64,000 bases of DNA from Gammaproteobacteria bacterium. GTDB taxonomy: Bacteria > Pseudomonadota > Gammaproteobacteria > Eutrophobiales > Eutrophobiaceae. Shown here piece after piece: positions 16,626 through 24,999 of this stretch. Made by a program: the position numbers and the translations under genes. Position 1 is the stretch's first letter. Every line of letters starts with the position of its first letter. The DNA lies in NCBI GenBank assembly GCA_003250975.1, contig QKIY01000028.1:321248-385247 (forward strand). Direction: 5' to 3'. The notes beneath the pieces are model-generated. The model was not told the origin of the DNA and did no database searches. It was given only the letters and a program-made list of their open reading frames with translations.

Positions 16626-18676
16626 CAGGCAGCAATCCCCGAGTGGCGTAACAGGGCGTCGATACTGGGTTCCCTGCCACGAAATTCAATAAACAGATCC
16701 ATGGGATCGCGCGATCCCCCCTGCTCAAGGATGGTTTTCAGAAATGATCGCCCGGTCTCCTTGTTAAAGATGCCGGTTTCCTCAAAGCTGGAAAAGGCAT
16801 CGGCCGACAATACTTCGGCCCACTTATAACTATAGTATCCTGCTGCATAACCACCTGCAAAAATGTGTGAAAAGCTGTGTTGAAAACGGTTGAATTTCGG
16901 TGGTATTACCACGGCAACATCCTTGCGGACCTGATCGATCAGAGATTGGATGTCAACGGAATGCAAACCGGTGTATTCAAGATGTAGCCGGAAGTCAAAC
17001 AATGCAAACTCTAGTTGCCTGACCATCTGCATGCCGGCATGAAATGTCTTGCTGCTATAGAGGCGGTTAAACAGGTCATCATTTATCTTTTCGCCGGTCT
17101 TGTAATGCCTGCCAATCAGGTCCAGAGAGTCCTTTTCCCAGCACCAGTTTTCCATAAACTGGCTGGGCAACTCCACTGCGTCCCATGGGACGCCATTGAT
17201 TCCGGCAACCGCGGGGTAATCTACCCGGGTCAGCATATGATGTAAGCCGTGGCCAAACTCATGAAACAGCGTGGTAACCTCTTCATGTGTCAGCAGGGCG
17301 GGATCATTACCGATAGGCGGCGTAAAATTACAGGTCAGGTATGCCACAGGCGACTGGACTCCGTCACGGGTTTTCTTGCGGACAACACATTCATCCATCC
17401 ATGCACCGCCGCGTTTGTGTGGCCGGGCATAAAGGTCCAGATAAAAGCTTCCCCTCAAGGTGTTGTCTGCGTCATAGATATCAAAAAACTGCACGTCAGG
17501 ATGCCAGGTATCAACATTGTTACGGGGCAGTATCGTCAGGTCATAGAGTCGATTTACAATTGAAAACAGTCCATTGAGTACACTGGGTAAGGGGAAATAA
17601 GGCCGGAGTTCCTCCTGTGATAATTTGAATTTATGTTGTTTCAGTTTTTCAGAATAATAGGTGATATCCCAAGCAGCCAGTTTATTAGCCCGATGTTTCT
17701 CTCGGGCAAATGATTCAAGTTCAGCATATTCTTCCAGAGCCCGTTCCCGCGAACGCGCAGCGAGGTCCTTGAGAAAATCCAGCACCTCTGCAGGATCCCT
17801 CGCCATCTTTTTTGCGAGTGAATAGTGGGCAAAGGTTTCGTAACCGAGCAGGAGGGCAAGCTGGTGACGGGCCGCCATGATCTCATGCATGATCTCGCTG
17901 TTGTCCCATTGGCCCTTGTTCGGTCCGTTGTCTGATGCACGGGTGACATATGCGGTATACAATTCCTTGCGCAATTCCCTGTCCGTCGCGTATTGCATGA
18001 CCGGCATATAGGAAGGGAAGTCCAGGGTCAGCACCCAGCCGTCGAGACCCTCTCTTTTCGCCATCTGATCCGCCAGTGCCAGCGCGGACTCGGGCAGGCC
18101 ATCCAGGTGTGAAACATTCGTTACGTGTTTTTTCCAGGCGTGTGTCGCATCCAGCAGGTTTTCCTCAAAACGTGTTTGTAACCTGGATAGCTGCATTTGG
18201 AGTGCCTTGAATTTTTTCCTGGATTTCTTGTCCAGTTCTATACCGGAGAGTCGAAAATCACGCAGGGCGTTTTCAATGATTTTCTGTTGTGCTACGGAGA
18301 GAGTTTTTAATTCCTCACTGTCTGCAACAGATTTATAGGCGTCATACAGGTCCTCATTCTGACCCATGTCGGAGGCATACTCTGAAAGTTTTTCAATACA
18401 ATGGTTATATGCCTTGCGGAGGGCTTCGTTGTCTGCCACCGCGTGCAAATGGCTGGCTGGCGACCAGGCACGATTTAATTGATCATCAAGTTCTTCCAGG
18501 GCATGAATGGTGTTATCCCAGCTTATATCTTTCCTGTTCTTAACCAGCTTATCTATTTGCTGGCGGTTTTCCTGCAACAAATAGTCTATGGCGGGCTCGA
18601 TGTGTTCCGGCTTGATCTTGCTGAATTGCGGCAAGTGGCTGTGTTCCAGCAAGGGGTTTTCCAGGGGTTTTGTCAT
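16625..18676 (-). CDS. prlC: Oligopeptidase A
   Basis: Cytoplasmic M3-family zinc endopeptidase that degrades oligopeptides such as cleaved signal peptides. 683 residues, the usual size. The zinc site FHEFGHGLHHML lies near residue 470, with the family-typical ELPSQFMENWCWE about 35 residues on. The C-terminal KWAEVLSADAFSSFEETGIFN also matches PrlC. Coupled by TGATG to the SH3-protein gene downstream. Confidence 0.96.
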   Translation of the reverse strand: MTKPLENPLLEHSHLPQFSKIKPEHIEPAIDYLLQENRQQIDKLVKNRKDISWDNTIHALEELDDQLNRAWSPASHLHAVADNEALRKAYNHCIEKLSEYASDMGQNEDLYDAYKSVADSEELKTLSVAQQKIIENALRDFRLSGIELDKKSRKKFKALQMQLSRLQTRFEENLLDATHAWKKHVTNVSHLDGLPESALALADQMAKREGLDGWVLTLDFPSYMPVMQYATDRELRKELYTAYVTRASDNGPNKGQWDNSEIMHEIMAARHQLALLLGYETFAHYSLAKKMARDPAEVLDFLKDLAARSRERALEEYAELESFAREKHRANKLAAWDITYYSEKLKQHKFKLSQEELRPYFPLPSVLNGLFSIVNRLYDLTILPRNNVDTWHPDVQFFDIYDADNTLRGSFYLDLYARPHKRGGAWMDECVVRKKTRDGVQSPVAYLTCNFTPPIGNDPALLTHEEVTTLFHEFGHGLHHMLTRVDYPAVAGINGVPWDAVELPSQFMENWCWEKDSLDLIGRHYKTGEKINDDLFNRLYSSKTFHAGMQMVRQLEFALFDFRLHLEYTGLHSVDIQSLIDQVRKDVAVVIPPKFNRFQHSFSHIFAGGYAAGYYSYKWAEVLSADAFSSFEETGIFNKETGRSFLKTILEQGGSRDPMDLFIEFRGREPSIDALLRHSGIAA

Positions 18677-18712
18677 AAAATATCGATGTCAGTAATTAAT
18701 ATACGATCTATA

Positions 18713-19651
18713 TTATTGGGCCAATCTGATTCCGATCAACCATACTGCAAGTATTCCGGCGAGAAAAAAACCTGTAATACCGAAGATTGAGTAGCGGGTC
18801 AGCCTTTTTAACAGGCGTGACTCAGTAACTGCCGACAGGACATAGGGACGCCTTGTATCACCGGTTTTTCCCATCGTGTTTACAGGCGGGATTCGCCGCA
18901 GTTCGGCATGCCGTGCGAGTACTTCTTCTAGTGCCCGTTTCCGGACCTCCTCCCATTCGTCGATGTCCAACTCGCCGTTCTTATCCAGGTCATGTTCCTC
19001 GAGCAGTGTTTCACTGTGTTGCTTCCATTCCCTGAGAAGCTCACGAACGTCGTTGTTAACATCCATATCGTCACGGTCACCACCGCGGGTAATAAAAAGA
19101 CCGATCGCATACAAGGGATCACCGGGATGCATTCTTTTTTCTGTATAACGGTAGCGATTCAGTCCCAAGTGATACCAGCGGCGCATCTTACTCCCCCGGT
19201 AGTTTTCAGGGAAGCGGGTATGCCCATGCCAGATATCCGTAATGGAGGGAATGACCTCTGCCCCTTCCGGGTCAATCAAGACCCGGCCGGTGTCGTCAAC
19301 CAGGAGGAAGAGGCCGTCACTTTCACCATGCTCCACAGTGATCCAGTGCGAGCGTTTGCTGGAACGGCGGTATTCTTCGATGCGGTAGCTGAACCAGGTA
19401 CAGATGTTTCCTGTCAGCGGTCCCTTGATCGTCTCGCCGATTATCAACTCGCCGTGGCCGATAAGTTCTGTATAGCCCTGGGCAGCAGAACGAACCTTTG
19501 CTGTCGGAGTATCTTGCATGATACGGATGCGAATCAGGTAGTAAAAGGCAGCGGCAAAACCTGCGAGGCTGAGTATGATCAGCGCGATAGTCAGCTTCCA
19601 GAATTCATCCACCGGGGAATTGATGGCCCAAGCGGTGGCTGAATCCAGCAT
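18713..19651 (-). CDS. GIDE-domain membrane protein with an embedded EF-hand
   Basis: 312-residue inner-membrane protein. Hydrophobic segments lie near 18-41 and 289-310. The middle part (about 48-170) resembles the bacterial GIDE domain (PF12483), annotated E3-ligase-like by similarity to eukaryotic MUL1; no RING finger is present. Residues 221-232, DLDKNGELDIDE, form a canonical EF-hand calcium loop (D, D, N, E, D, E at positions 1, 3, 5, 7, 9, 12). The gene follows a LemA gene by 23 bp, a frequent pairing in bacteria. The biochemical role is unknown; ubiquitin ligase activity should not be assumed. Confidence 0.75.
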   Translation of the reverse strand: MLDSATAWAINSPVDEFWKLTIALIILSLAGFAAAFYYLIRIRIMQDTPTAKVRSAAQGYTELIGHGELIIGETIKGPLTGNICTWFSYRIEEYRRSSKRSHWITVEHGESDGLFLLVDDTGRVLIDPEGAEVIPSITDIWHGHTRFPENYRGSKMRRWYHLGLNRYRYTEKRMHPGDPLYAIGLFITRGGDRDDMDVNNDVRELLREWKQHSETLLEEHDLDKNGELDIDEWEEVRKRALEEVLARHAELRRIPPVNTMGKTGDTRRPYVLSAVTESRLLKRLTRYSIFGITGFFLAGILAVWLIGIRLAQ

Positions 19652-19674
19652 CTTATACCAACAGTAAGGCGGAC

Positions 19675-20247
19675 CTAGCTGAACAGCGCAGTTACATCAA
19701 CATCCGATGTTTCGTTCTCGCTGAATTCCAGTAATTGCCGTGGACCAAAACCAAACATGCGAGCAAGGATTACATCGGGGAATTGCTCTATCCGGATATT
19801 GTTCACGTTGACGCTCTCATTATAAAACTCGCGCCGGTCAGCAATGGCATTTTCCAGGTCGGAGATACGCCCCTGCAGGTGCTTGAAGGTATCATTGGCT
19901 TTGAGGTCCGGGTAGGCCTCGGCCAGGGCAAATAGCTTGCCAAGTCCCAGGCGAAGCTCAGTCTCGGCTGGTCCCAGCGAGCCCACGTCACCCTGCTCAC
20001 GGGCATTGGACACGGCCGCCCTGGCCTGCATCACCCGTTCCAGAGTCTCCTGTTCATAACCCATATATTGCTTGCAGGTTTCGACCAGTTTGGGCAACTC
20101 GTCGTGGCGCTGCTTGAGCAGGACGTCAATATTTGACCAGGACCTGGAGACGTTATGTTTGAGTGAAACCAGGTTATTATAGATTACGATGCCATAAAGC
20201 AGCGTGGCTATGATTGTCCCGAGCAGAATGAAACTGATAATTTCCAC
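19675..20247 (-). CDS. lemA: LemA family protein
   Basis: 190 residues with one N-terminal membrane segment (about 3-24) and a helical bundle after it. It carries the LemA signature YNNLVSLKHNVSRSWSNIDVLLKQRHDELPKL, plus AYPDLKAND and EFYNESVNVNN. LemA proteins are membrane proteins of unclear function that often sit beside metalloproteases or GIDE proteins, as here. The symbol follows the family and does not mean the unrelated GacS kinase of the same name. Confidence 0.93.
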   Translation of the reverse strand: MEIISFILLGTIIATLLYGIVIYNNLVSLKHNVSRSWSNIDVLLKQRHDELPKLVETCKQYMGYEQETLERVMQARAAVSNAREQGDVGSLGPAETELRLGLGKLFALAEAYPDLKANDTFKHLQGRISDLENAIADRREFYNESVNVNNIRIEQFPDVILARMFGFGPRQLLEFSENETSDVDVTALFS

Positions 20248-20398
20248 GGAAACCTCCAGAAGGCAGTCATGAATCCACTGTGTAATGTCAGAAATTTACC
20301 GCAGCATTCTGGCATTGCTTATTATTAAGCTTAATGTATTTACTATACTGTGGCTATTAAACGGGTGCACAACAGAATTATATATAGGGAGAAAAATT

Positions 20399-20863
20399 AT
20401 GCGGGGTGACAAAAAAGTCATCGAATTCCTGAATCAGGCCTTGAAGAATGAGTTGACTGCCATCAACCAGTATTTCCTGCATGCCAGGATGTTCAAAAAT
20501 TGGGGTTACAGCGCCTTGAATGAGCATGAATATCATGAATCCGTGGATGAAATGAAACACGCGGATGCCCTGGTGGAACAGATCCTGTTCCTTGAGGGAT
20601 TGCCCAATCTGCAGAAGCTCGGGAAACTGTATGTTGGTGAATCCCCGAAGGAGATATTGGAGGGCGATCTTAAACTGGAACTTGAAGCTATGCCGTTGCT
20701 ACGTGAGGCTATAGCTTATTGTGAAACATGCCAGGATTATGTCTCCAGAGAATTGCTGGAAGGGATACTGAAGAACGAAGAGGAGCATGTTGACTGGCTG
20801 GAAACCCAGCTCGGGCTGATCAAGGAACTGGGTCTGGAGACCTATCTTCAAACAAAGATATAA
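20399..20863 (+). CDS. bfr: Bacterioferritin
   Basis: 154-residue haem-containing iron storage protein that assembles as a 24-mer. The ATG at 20399 is preceded by AGGGAGA; longer reading frames upstream are not needed. All ferroxidase ligands are in canonical positions (E18, E51, H54, E94, E127, H130), and the haem-binding Met52 is present. It stands directly upstream of bfd, separated by a terminator and a Fur box, so storage and release functions are adjacent but separately transcribed. Confidence 0.97.
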   Translation: MRGDKKVIEFLNQALKNELTAINQYFLHARMFKNWGYSALNEHEYHESVDEMKHADALVEQILFLEGLPNLQKLGKLYVGESPKEILEGDLKLELEAMPLLREAIAYCETCQDYVSRELLEGILKNEEEHVDWLETQLGLIKELGLETYLQTKI

Positions 20864-20895
20864 TGTAACTAACTGATATATATGGAATAAAATTA

Positions 20896-20923
20896 ATATC
20901 CCTTGATTCAGGGATATTTTTTT
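20896..20923 (+). terminator. Rho-independent terminator after bfr
   Basis: ATATCCC, eight-base loop, GGGATAT and a run of six further T. It isolates bfr from the downstream bfd promoter. Confidence 0.88.
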
Positions 20924-20935
20924 GCCATTCTTACT

Positions 20936-20954
20936 GATAATGATTATTATTTAG
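20936..20954. promoter_or_regulatory. Fur box upstream of bfd
   Basis: GATAATGATTATTATTTAG matches 14 of 19 positions of the Fur consensus GATAATGATAATCATTATC, with the first nine perfect. A second overlapping ATGATTATATAATCA lies at 20958-20972 over a TATAAT at 20965-20970, so Fur-Fe would cover the promoter. The bfd and downstream iron genes are therefore probably induced by iron starvation. Confidence 0.75.
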
Positions 20955-20993
20955 ATTATGATTATATAATCAACTTGGAGTGAAAAACACACA

Positions 20994-21194
20994 ATGATTG
21001 TTTGTCTTTGTAATGCCATCAGTGAGCGCGAAATTATCCAGGCAGCTAATGAGGGCGCTTCTACACTGGAACACCTTTCAGATCGCCTTAACTTAGGGGC
21101 TTGTTGTGGTGCCTGCATGGACTGTGCCGCCGATTGTCTGGCCAGCTTGAAAAATATAAACAGAAAAAACGGGGATTCTGCAAAGATATTGTAA
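20994..21194 (+). CDS. bfd: Bacterioferritin-associated ferredoxin
   Basis: 66-residue [2Fe-2S] protein that delivers electrons to bacterioferritin to release iron. The ligands C4, C6, C38 and C41 are in the family arrangement (CLC near the start and CGAC). It sits right behind a Fur box, the usual iron-starvation control of bfd. A 112-bp gap leads to the porin gene on the same strand with no terminator seen, so it may head the iron operon. Confidence 0.95.
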   Translation: MIVCLCNAISEREIIQAANEGASTLEHLSDRLNLGACCGACMDCAADCLASLKNINRKNGDSAKIL

Positions 21195-21306
21195 GCGTTG
21201 TCCGGTGACCGCTTGCCGGTTTGTTGTCCTTCTGCCAATGGTTTTGCATTCCTTAGTAATTATTAACACTGTCACATTAGCCAGAAATATTAACGGGAGA
21301 GATATC

Positions 21307-22575
21307 ATGAGGTGTACCAGGCAATCTGTTTTTATCATTTTGCTGACTAGCTGGGGATCGGCGGCACTTGCTGAACCCCCGACGGCTGAAGAGATGTGGG
21401 AGATTATCCAGCAACAGCAGCAAATGATTGAGGAATTAAAGTCGAGGCTGGAGGCTACGGATCAGAAAACGGCGGAACATGAACAGCAACTGGAAAAGGC
21501 TCATGAAGAGATCGAGGCGACCGCAGTTGCTCTGGAAGAGGTGCATAGTGAAACTGCAGGCGCAGGCATATTGGGCGATAAGACCAGTATAGGTGGTTAC
21601 GGCGAGCTGCATTACAACAATACCGATACCAAGAAAGAGATCGATTTCCATCGTTTTGTCCTCTACTTTGGCCATGAATTTACGGACGGGATCAGGTTCT
21701 TCTCCGAGTTCGAACTGGAACATGCCCTGACTGGAGATGATGCTGAGGGCGAACTGGAACTGGAGCAGGCCTGGATCGAAATGGATCTGAATGAGAACCA
21801 CGCACTGCGAGCAGGTGTTGATATCCTGCCTATCGGGATCATCAATCCCACCCATGAACCCCAAACTTTCTTTGGTGTGGAGCGTAACCCCGTGGAGGTC
21901 AATATCATTCCCTCAACCTGGTGGGAAGCCGGGCTGGGACTTAATGGTCAGATCGCACCGGGTTGGAGTTACGATGCCATTGTTCATTCCGGACTTGAAA
22001 CACCGGTCTCCGGCAGCAATGCTTTCCTTATACGGAGTGGCAGAAACAAGGTTTCCGAAGCGAGTGCCAGGGACGGGGCATTTACCGGCAGGCTGCGTTA
22101 TTCAGGCATCCCTGGGCTGGAGGTTGCCGTCAGTGGTCAATACCAGCAGGATGTGACCCAGTCTGACAAAAATATAGGCGACATAGCTGCAACCTTGTTT
22201 GAAGGGCATGTTGACTACAGGCATGCCGCTACCGGACTGGGACTACGCGCCCTCTATGCCCGTTGGGACCTGGATGAGGGGCCAGCCGGAACTGGTCCAC
22301 AGGCGACAGGGCGCGATGAACAGTATGGTTACTATGTTGAACCTTCATGGTCCTTCGCTGTGCCCGGGAATGTAAGGGGACAGCTGGGTATGTATGGTCG
22401 CTATAGTTACTGGGATAATAATGCCGGTAATTCACTAGAGACGGAGAGTGATCAAATTGAGGCAGGTATTAACTACTGGCCTATCGAAAATGTAGTCTTC
22501 AAGTTCGATGTCTTTTCACAAGGCAAGGCTGCAGAAGACAGTGGTTTCAATCTGGGCCTTGGATACGAGTTTTAA
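21307..22575 (+). CDS. Outer-membrane porin with N-terminal coiled coil
   Basis: 422 residues from the ATG preceded by CGGGAGAG. A signal peptide ends near ALA-E (about residue 21). A Gln/Glu-rich coiled coil follows (about 25-80, EEMWEIIQQQQQMIEELKSR onward), then a barrel of alternating strands ending with aromatic Phe (LGLGYEF). This organisation resembles OprO/OprP-like or S-layer-homology-type porins whose coiled coil reaches into the periplasm. Since it is followed within 30 bp by an exported flavoprotein and then by iron-transport genes, it may admit iron or iron chelates; that is inference. Confidence 0.82.
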   Translation: MRCTRQSVFIILLTSWGSAALAEPPTAEEMWEIIQQQQQMIEELKSRLEATDQKTAEHEQQLEKAHEEIEATAVALEEVHSETAGAGILGDKTSIGGYGELHYNNTDTKKEIDFHRFVLYFGHEFTDGIRFFSEFELEHALTGDDAEGELELEQAWIEMDLNENHALRAGVDILPIGIINPTHEPQTFFGVERNPVEVNIIPSTWWEAGLGLNGQIAPGWSYDAIVHSGLETPVSGSNAFLIRSGRNKVSEASARDGAFTGRLRYSGIPGLEVAVSGQYQQDVTQSDKNIGDIAATLFEGHVDYRHAATGLGLRALYARWDLDEGPAGTGPQATGRDEQYGYYVEPSWSFAVPGNVRGQLGMYGRYSYWDNNAGNSLETESDQIEAGINYWPIENVVFKFDVFSQGKAAEDSGFNLGLGYEF

Positions 22576-22605
22576 TCCAGGCTGTTGAAGGGAGGTTAAA
22601 CGGTT

Positions 22606-23130
22606 TTGGTTTCAGGCCGCAGCTTAGGTTATTTCGTCTCTCTGATATGCGCCTCGGTTGCTGTTATGGCCGAGGTCTATCAGGAACCCGGTGAATTTAT
22701 AAAGGAGGTTTATTCCGGTAATCCACCCACTACAGAAAAGATCTGGATTACAGGAGAATTGAAGGATAGGGTCAGGTCGATACTCGGACATGACCTGAAT
22801 GTTTTACGTTTACGTTACTGGCTTAAGGATGGACGCAGCGCCTGGATCCTTGAAGAGATTGGCAAGGAAAGGCCGATTACAACCGGTATCGTTGTCAATA
22901 ACGGGCAGATTGAAAGGGTTAAGGTACTTATATTCCGGGAAGTGAGGGGCTGGGAAGTGCGATATCCTTTTTTTACAGATCAGTTTGATGGCGCGGTCCT
23001 TGATTCCGAAATGATGCTCGATCGTTCCATTGACGGTATATCGGGTGCAACAATGTCTGTCAGTGCCGTATCGCGACTGGCGCGGCTGGCATTGCTGTTG
23101 CACCAGTATGCTGTTGTTGAGAAGGGATAG
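22606..23130 (+). CDS. Exported FMN-binding domain protein
   Basis: 174 residues. A hydrophobic N-terminus (about 8-22) looks like a signal peptide or anchor. The C-terminal part is an FMN_bind domain with the flavinylation motif DGISGATMS; T149 in SGATMS is the predicted site of covalent FMN attachment through phosphoester linkage, as in NqrC and RnfG. TTG is taken as start, with GGGAGG about ten bases before it. It lies five bases before the PepSY membrane protein gene, so the two probably make an electron-transfer pair at the periplasmic face. An ApbE flavin transferase would be needed but is not in the window. Confidence 0.83.
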   Translation: MVSGRSLGYFVSLICASVAVMAEVYQEPGEFIKEVYSGNPPTTEKIWITGELKDRVRSILGHDLNVLRLRYWLKDGRSAWILEEIGKERPITTGIVVNNGQIERVKVLIFREVRGWEVRYPFFTDQFDGAVLDSEMMLDRSIDGISGATMSVSAVSRLARLALLLHQYAVVEKG

Positions 23131-23135
23131 TACGC

Positions 23136-23861
23136 ATGCTGTTGCGTCTTATTCACAGGTGGCACCGCAGGTTTGGAATCATCTCGGCATCATTTGTCTT
23201 ATTACTCGTAATTACCGGCCTGATACTGAACCATACCGATGCACTGCGGCTGGACAGGAAATATGTACAAAATAGACTGCTGCTCAGTCTATATAATATT
23301 AATCCCAGACAGGAACCCAGAGGTTCGAAGGCCCACGATTTGTGGGTCAGCCAGGTGGGCGAGCGCCTGTACATAAATGAAAGGGAGATAAGAAAAAACG
23401 TAACTGAATTGATAGGCGCTATCGAATACGCGGATGAACTGATTATTGCATTCGATAGCGAGTTACTGGTTGTAAACAGTGACGGTGCAATTATTGAAAG
23501 CTTGCGGGGTGCGCAGGGTGTCCCTGCCGGCATGCGCGCCATAGGTAAAACGGTAAATGATGATATTGTCGTACGTGCATCACACGGTGATTATATTGTT
23601 GACCTGGATAGAACGGATTGGCACGAAGAAGAATTTATCAAGGCAGATTGGTCTGAAACGGGAGCGCTTCCCGATGATCTCAAGGACGGTTTGCTAAAAC
23701 AGTATCGCGGCAAGGGATTATCCATGGAGCGTGTTTTACTGGATTTGCACAGTGGTCGTTTATTCGGGCAGTTTGGTGTTTATCTAATTGATGCGTCTGC
23801 GATACTTTTTTTTATTTTGGCTCTTACGGGAGTCTGGATGTGGATGAGTAGGATCAAATAA
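23136..23861 (+). CDS. PepSY-associated membrane protein
   Basis: 241 residues with membrane segments near 13-31 and 213-236 and a large periplasmic region between. It has the family features HRWHRRFGI at the start, GLILNHTD at the end of the first membrane helix and LDLHSGRLFG before the last. The His residues at membrane edges suggest haem or metal contact, as discussed for PepSY_TM iron reductases. Tight spacing to the FMN-binding gene before it and the iron-binding protein gene after it suggests transmembrane electron delivery to periplasmic ferric iron. That role is inferred from context. Confidence 0.78.
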   Translation: MLLRLIHRWHRRFGIISASFVLLLVITGLILNHTDALRLDRKYVQNRLLLSLYNINPRQEPRGSKAHDLWVSQVGERLYINEREIRKNVTELIGAIEYADELIIAFDSELLVVNSDGAIIESLRGAQGVPAGMRAIGKTVNDDIVVRASHGDYIVDLDRTDWHEEEFIKADWSETGALPDDLKDGLLKQYRGKGLSMERVLLDLHSGRLFGQFGVYLIDASAILFFILALTGVWMWMSRIK

Positions 23862-23888
23862 AATTTTAGGGGTGCGAGATTAGCAGAG

Positions 23889-24983
23889 ATGATGGAAGAT
23901 ATGAAAAAACACGCAAGCCTGTCAAAGGCATTGATATTTTGTCTGGTACTTGTATTCCCGGTTATTACAGCCGCGTCTGAAACAGGAGAAGGTGTCTCCC
24001 GATCCCGCATCAAGACAACTGACCCGGGCGAAGCAGTCGTCAATATTTATTCTGAAAGAAAGGAAGAGTTGATTAAGCCGCTGCTGGATCGGTTCAGCAA
24101 AGCAACTGGCATCAAGGTAAACATGATTACAGGTGCAGGGGATGCCCTGATTAAGCGGCTAGAGATTGAGGGTGATAACAGTCCTGCAGATGTACTGCTG
24201 ACAACTGACGTTGCAAGATTGTACCGGGCCAAGTCACTGGGTTTGCTGCAGCCCGTAGATTCAGAGGCTGTGAAATCCGTCGTGCCGGAAAGTTTTCGTG
24301 ACAGTGAAAACGAGTGGTTCGGCCTGTCATTGCGAGCCAGAGTGATTGTCTATGCGCGTGACCGGGTCAAACCTGATGAGCTAAGCACATACGAGGCACT
24401 TGCAAACCCGGAGTGGCAAAATCGAATCTGCGTGCGCTCATCTTCCAATGCCTATAATCAGTCACTGGTCGCCAGCATGATTGTGCATAATGGTGTTGAA
24501 ACAACCGAGGAATGGGCGAAAGGGCTTGTAGATAATTTTGCTAGGCGACCCAAGGGCGGTGACCGTGACCAGATCAAGGCCGTTGCAGTCGGTGAATGTG
24601 ATATTGCCCTGGTCAATACTTACTATCTTGGCGGTATGTTACATTCGAAGATCGAGAGCGAGGTGGAAGCAGCGAGTAAGGTTGCACTGTTCTGGCCAAA
24701 CCAGTCTGGACGGGGGGCGCATTTTAATGTCAGTGGTATCGGGGTAACACGATCTGCCGGGCACAGGGATGCTGCTATCGGACTGATAGAATTTCTTCTC
24801 AGTGATGAGTCCCAGGCTTGGTATGCAGAAACCAACTATGAATACCCTGTCAAGCCAGGAATCCCCGCCAGCGAAACACTCCAGCAGTGGGGCAGTTACA
24901 AGGCTGACAAAGTCAAGCTCGACCAGCTGGGCCAGCATAATGCCGAGGCTGTACGGCTCATGGACAGGGCGGGCTGGAAATAA
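23889..24983 (+). CDS. fbpA: Ferric-iron ABC transporter, periplasmic binding protein (FbpA/FutA-like)
   Basis: 364 residues, or four fewer if the ATG at 23901 is used, with a signal peptide ending around ITAAS (residue 30). The lobe-1 motif IYSERKEELIKPLLDRF and the di-tyrosine Y245-Y246 in VNTYYLGG are diagnostic of the FutA/FbpA iron-binding class. The C-terminal YEYPVKPGI segment also fits. It binds Fe(III), or Fe(II) in some FutA proteins, in the periplasm for the permease and ATPase encoded next. Confidence 0.92.
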   Translation: MMEDMKKHASLSKALIFCLVLVFPVITAASETGEGVSRSRIKTTDPGEAVVNIYSERKEELIKPLLDRFSKATGIKVNMITGAGDALIKRLEIEGDNSPADVLLTTDVARLYRAKSLGLLQPVDSEAVKSVVPESFRDSENEWFGLSLRARVIVYARDRVKPDELSTYEALANPEWQNRICVRSSSNAYNQSLVASMIVHNGVETTEEWAKGLVDNFARRPKGGDRDQIKAVAVGECDIALVNTYYLGGMLHSKIESEVEAASKVALFWPNQSGRGAHFNVSGIGVTRSAGHRDAAIGLIEFLLSDESQAWYAETNYEYPVKPGIPASETLQQWGSYKADKVKLDQLGQHNAEAVRLMDRAGWK

Positions 24984-24999
24984 TGATGACAACTGACTG

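Noticed and set aside
18713..19651. Functional ubiquitin ligase
   Set aside because: GIDE similarity alone does not give ligase activity, and there is no RING finger.
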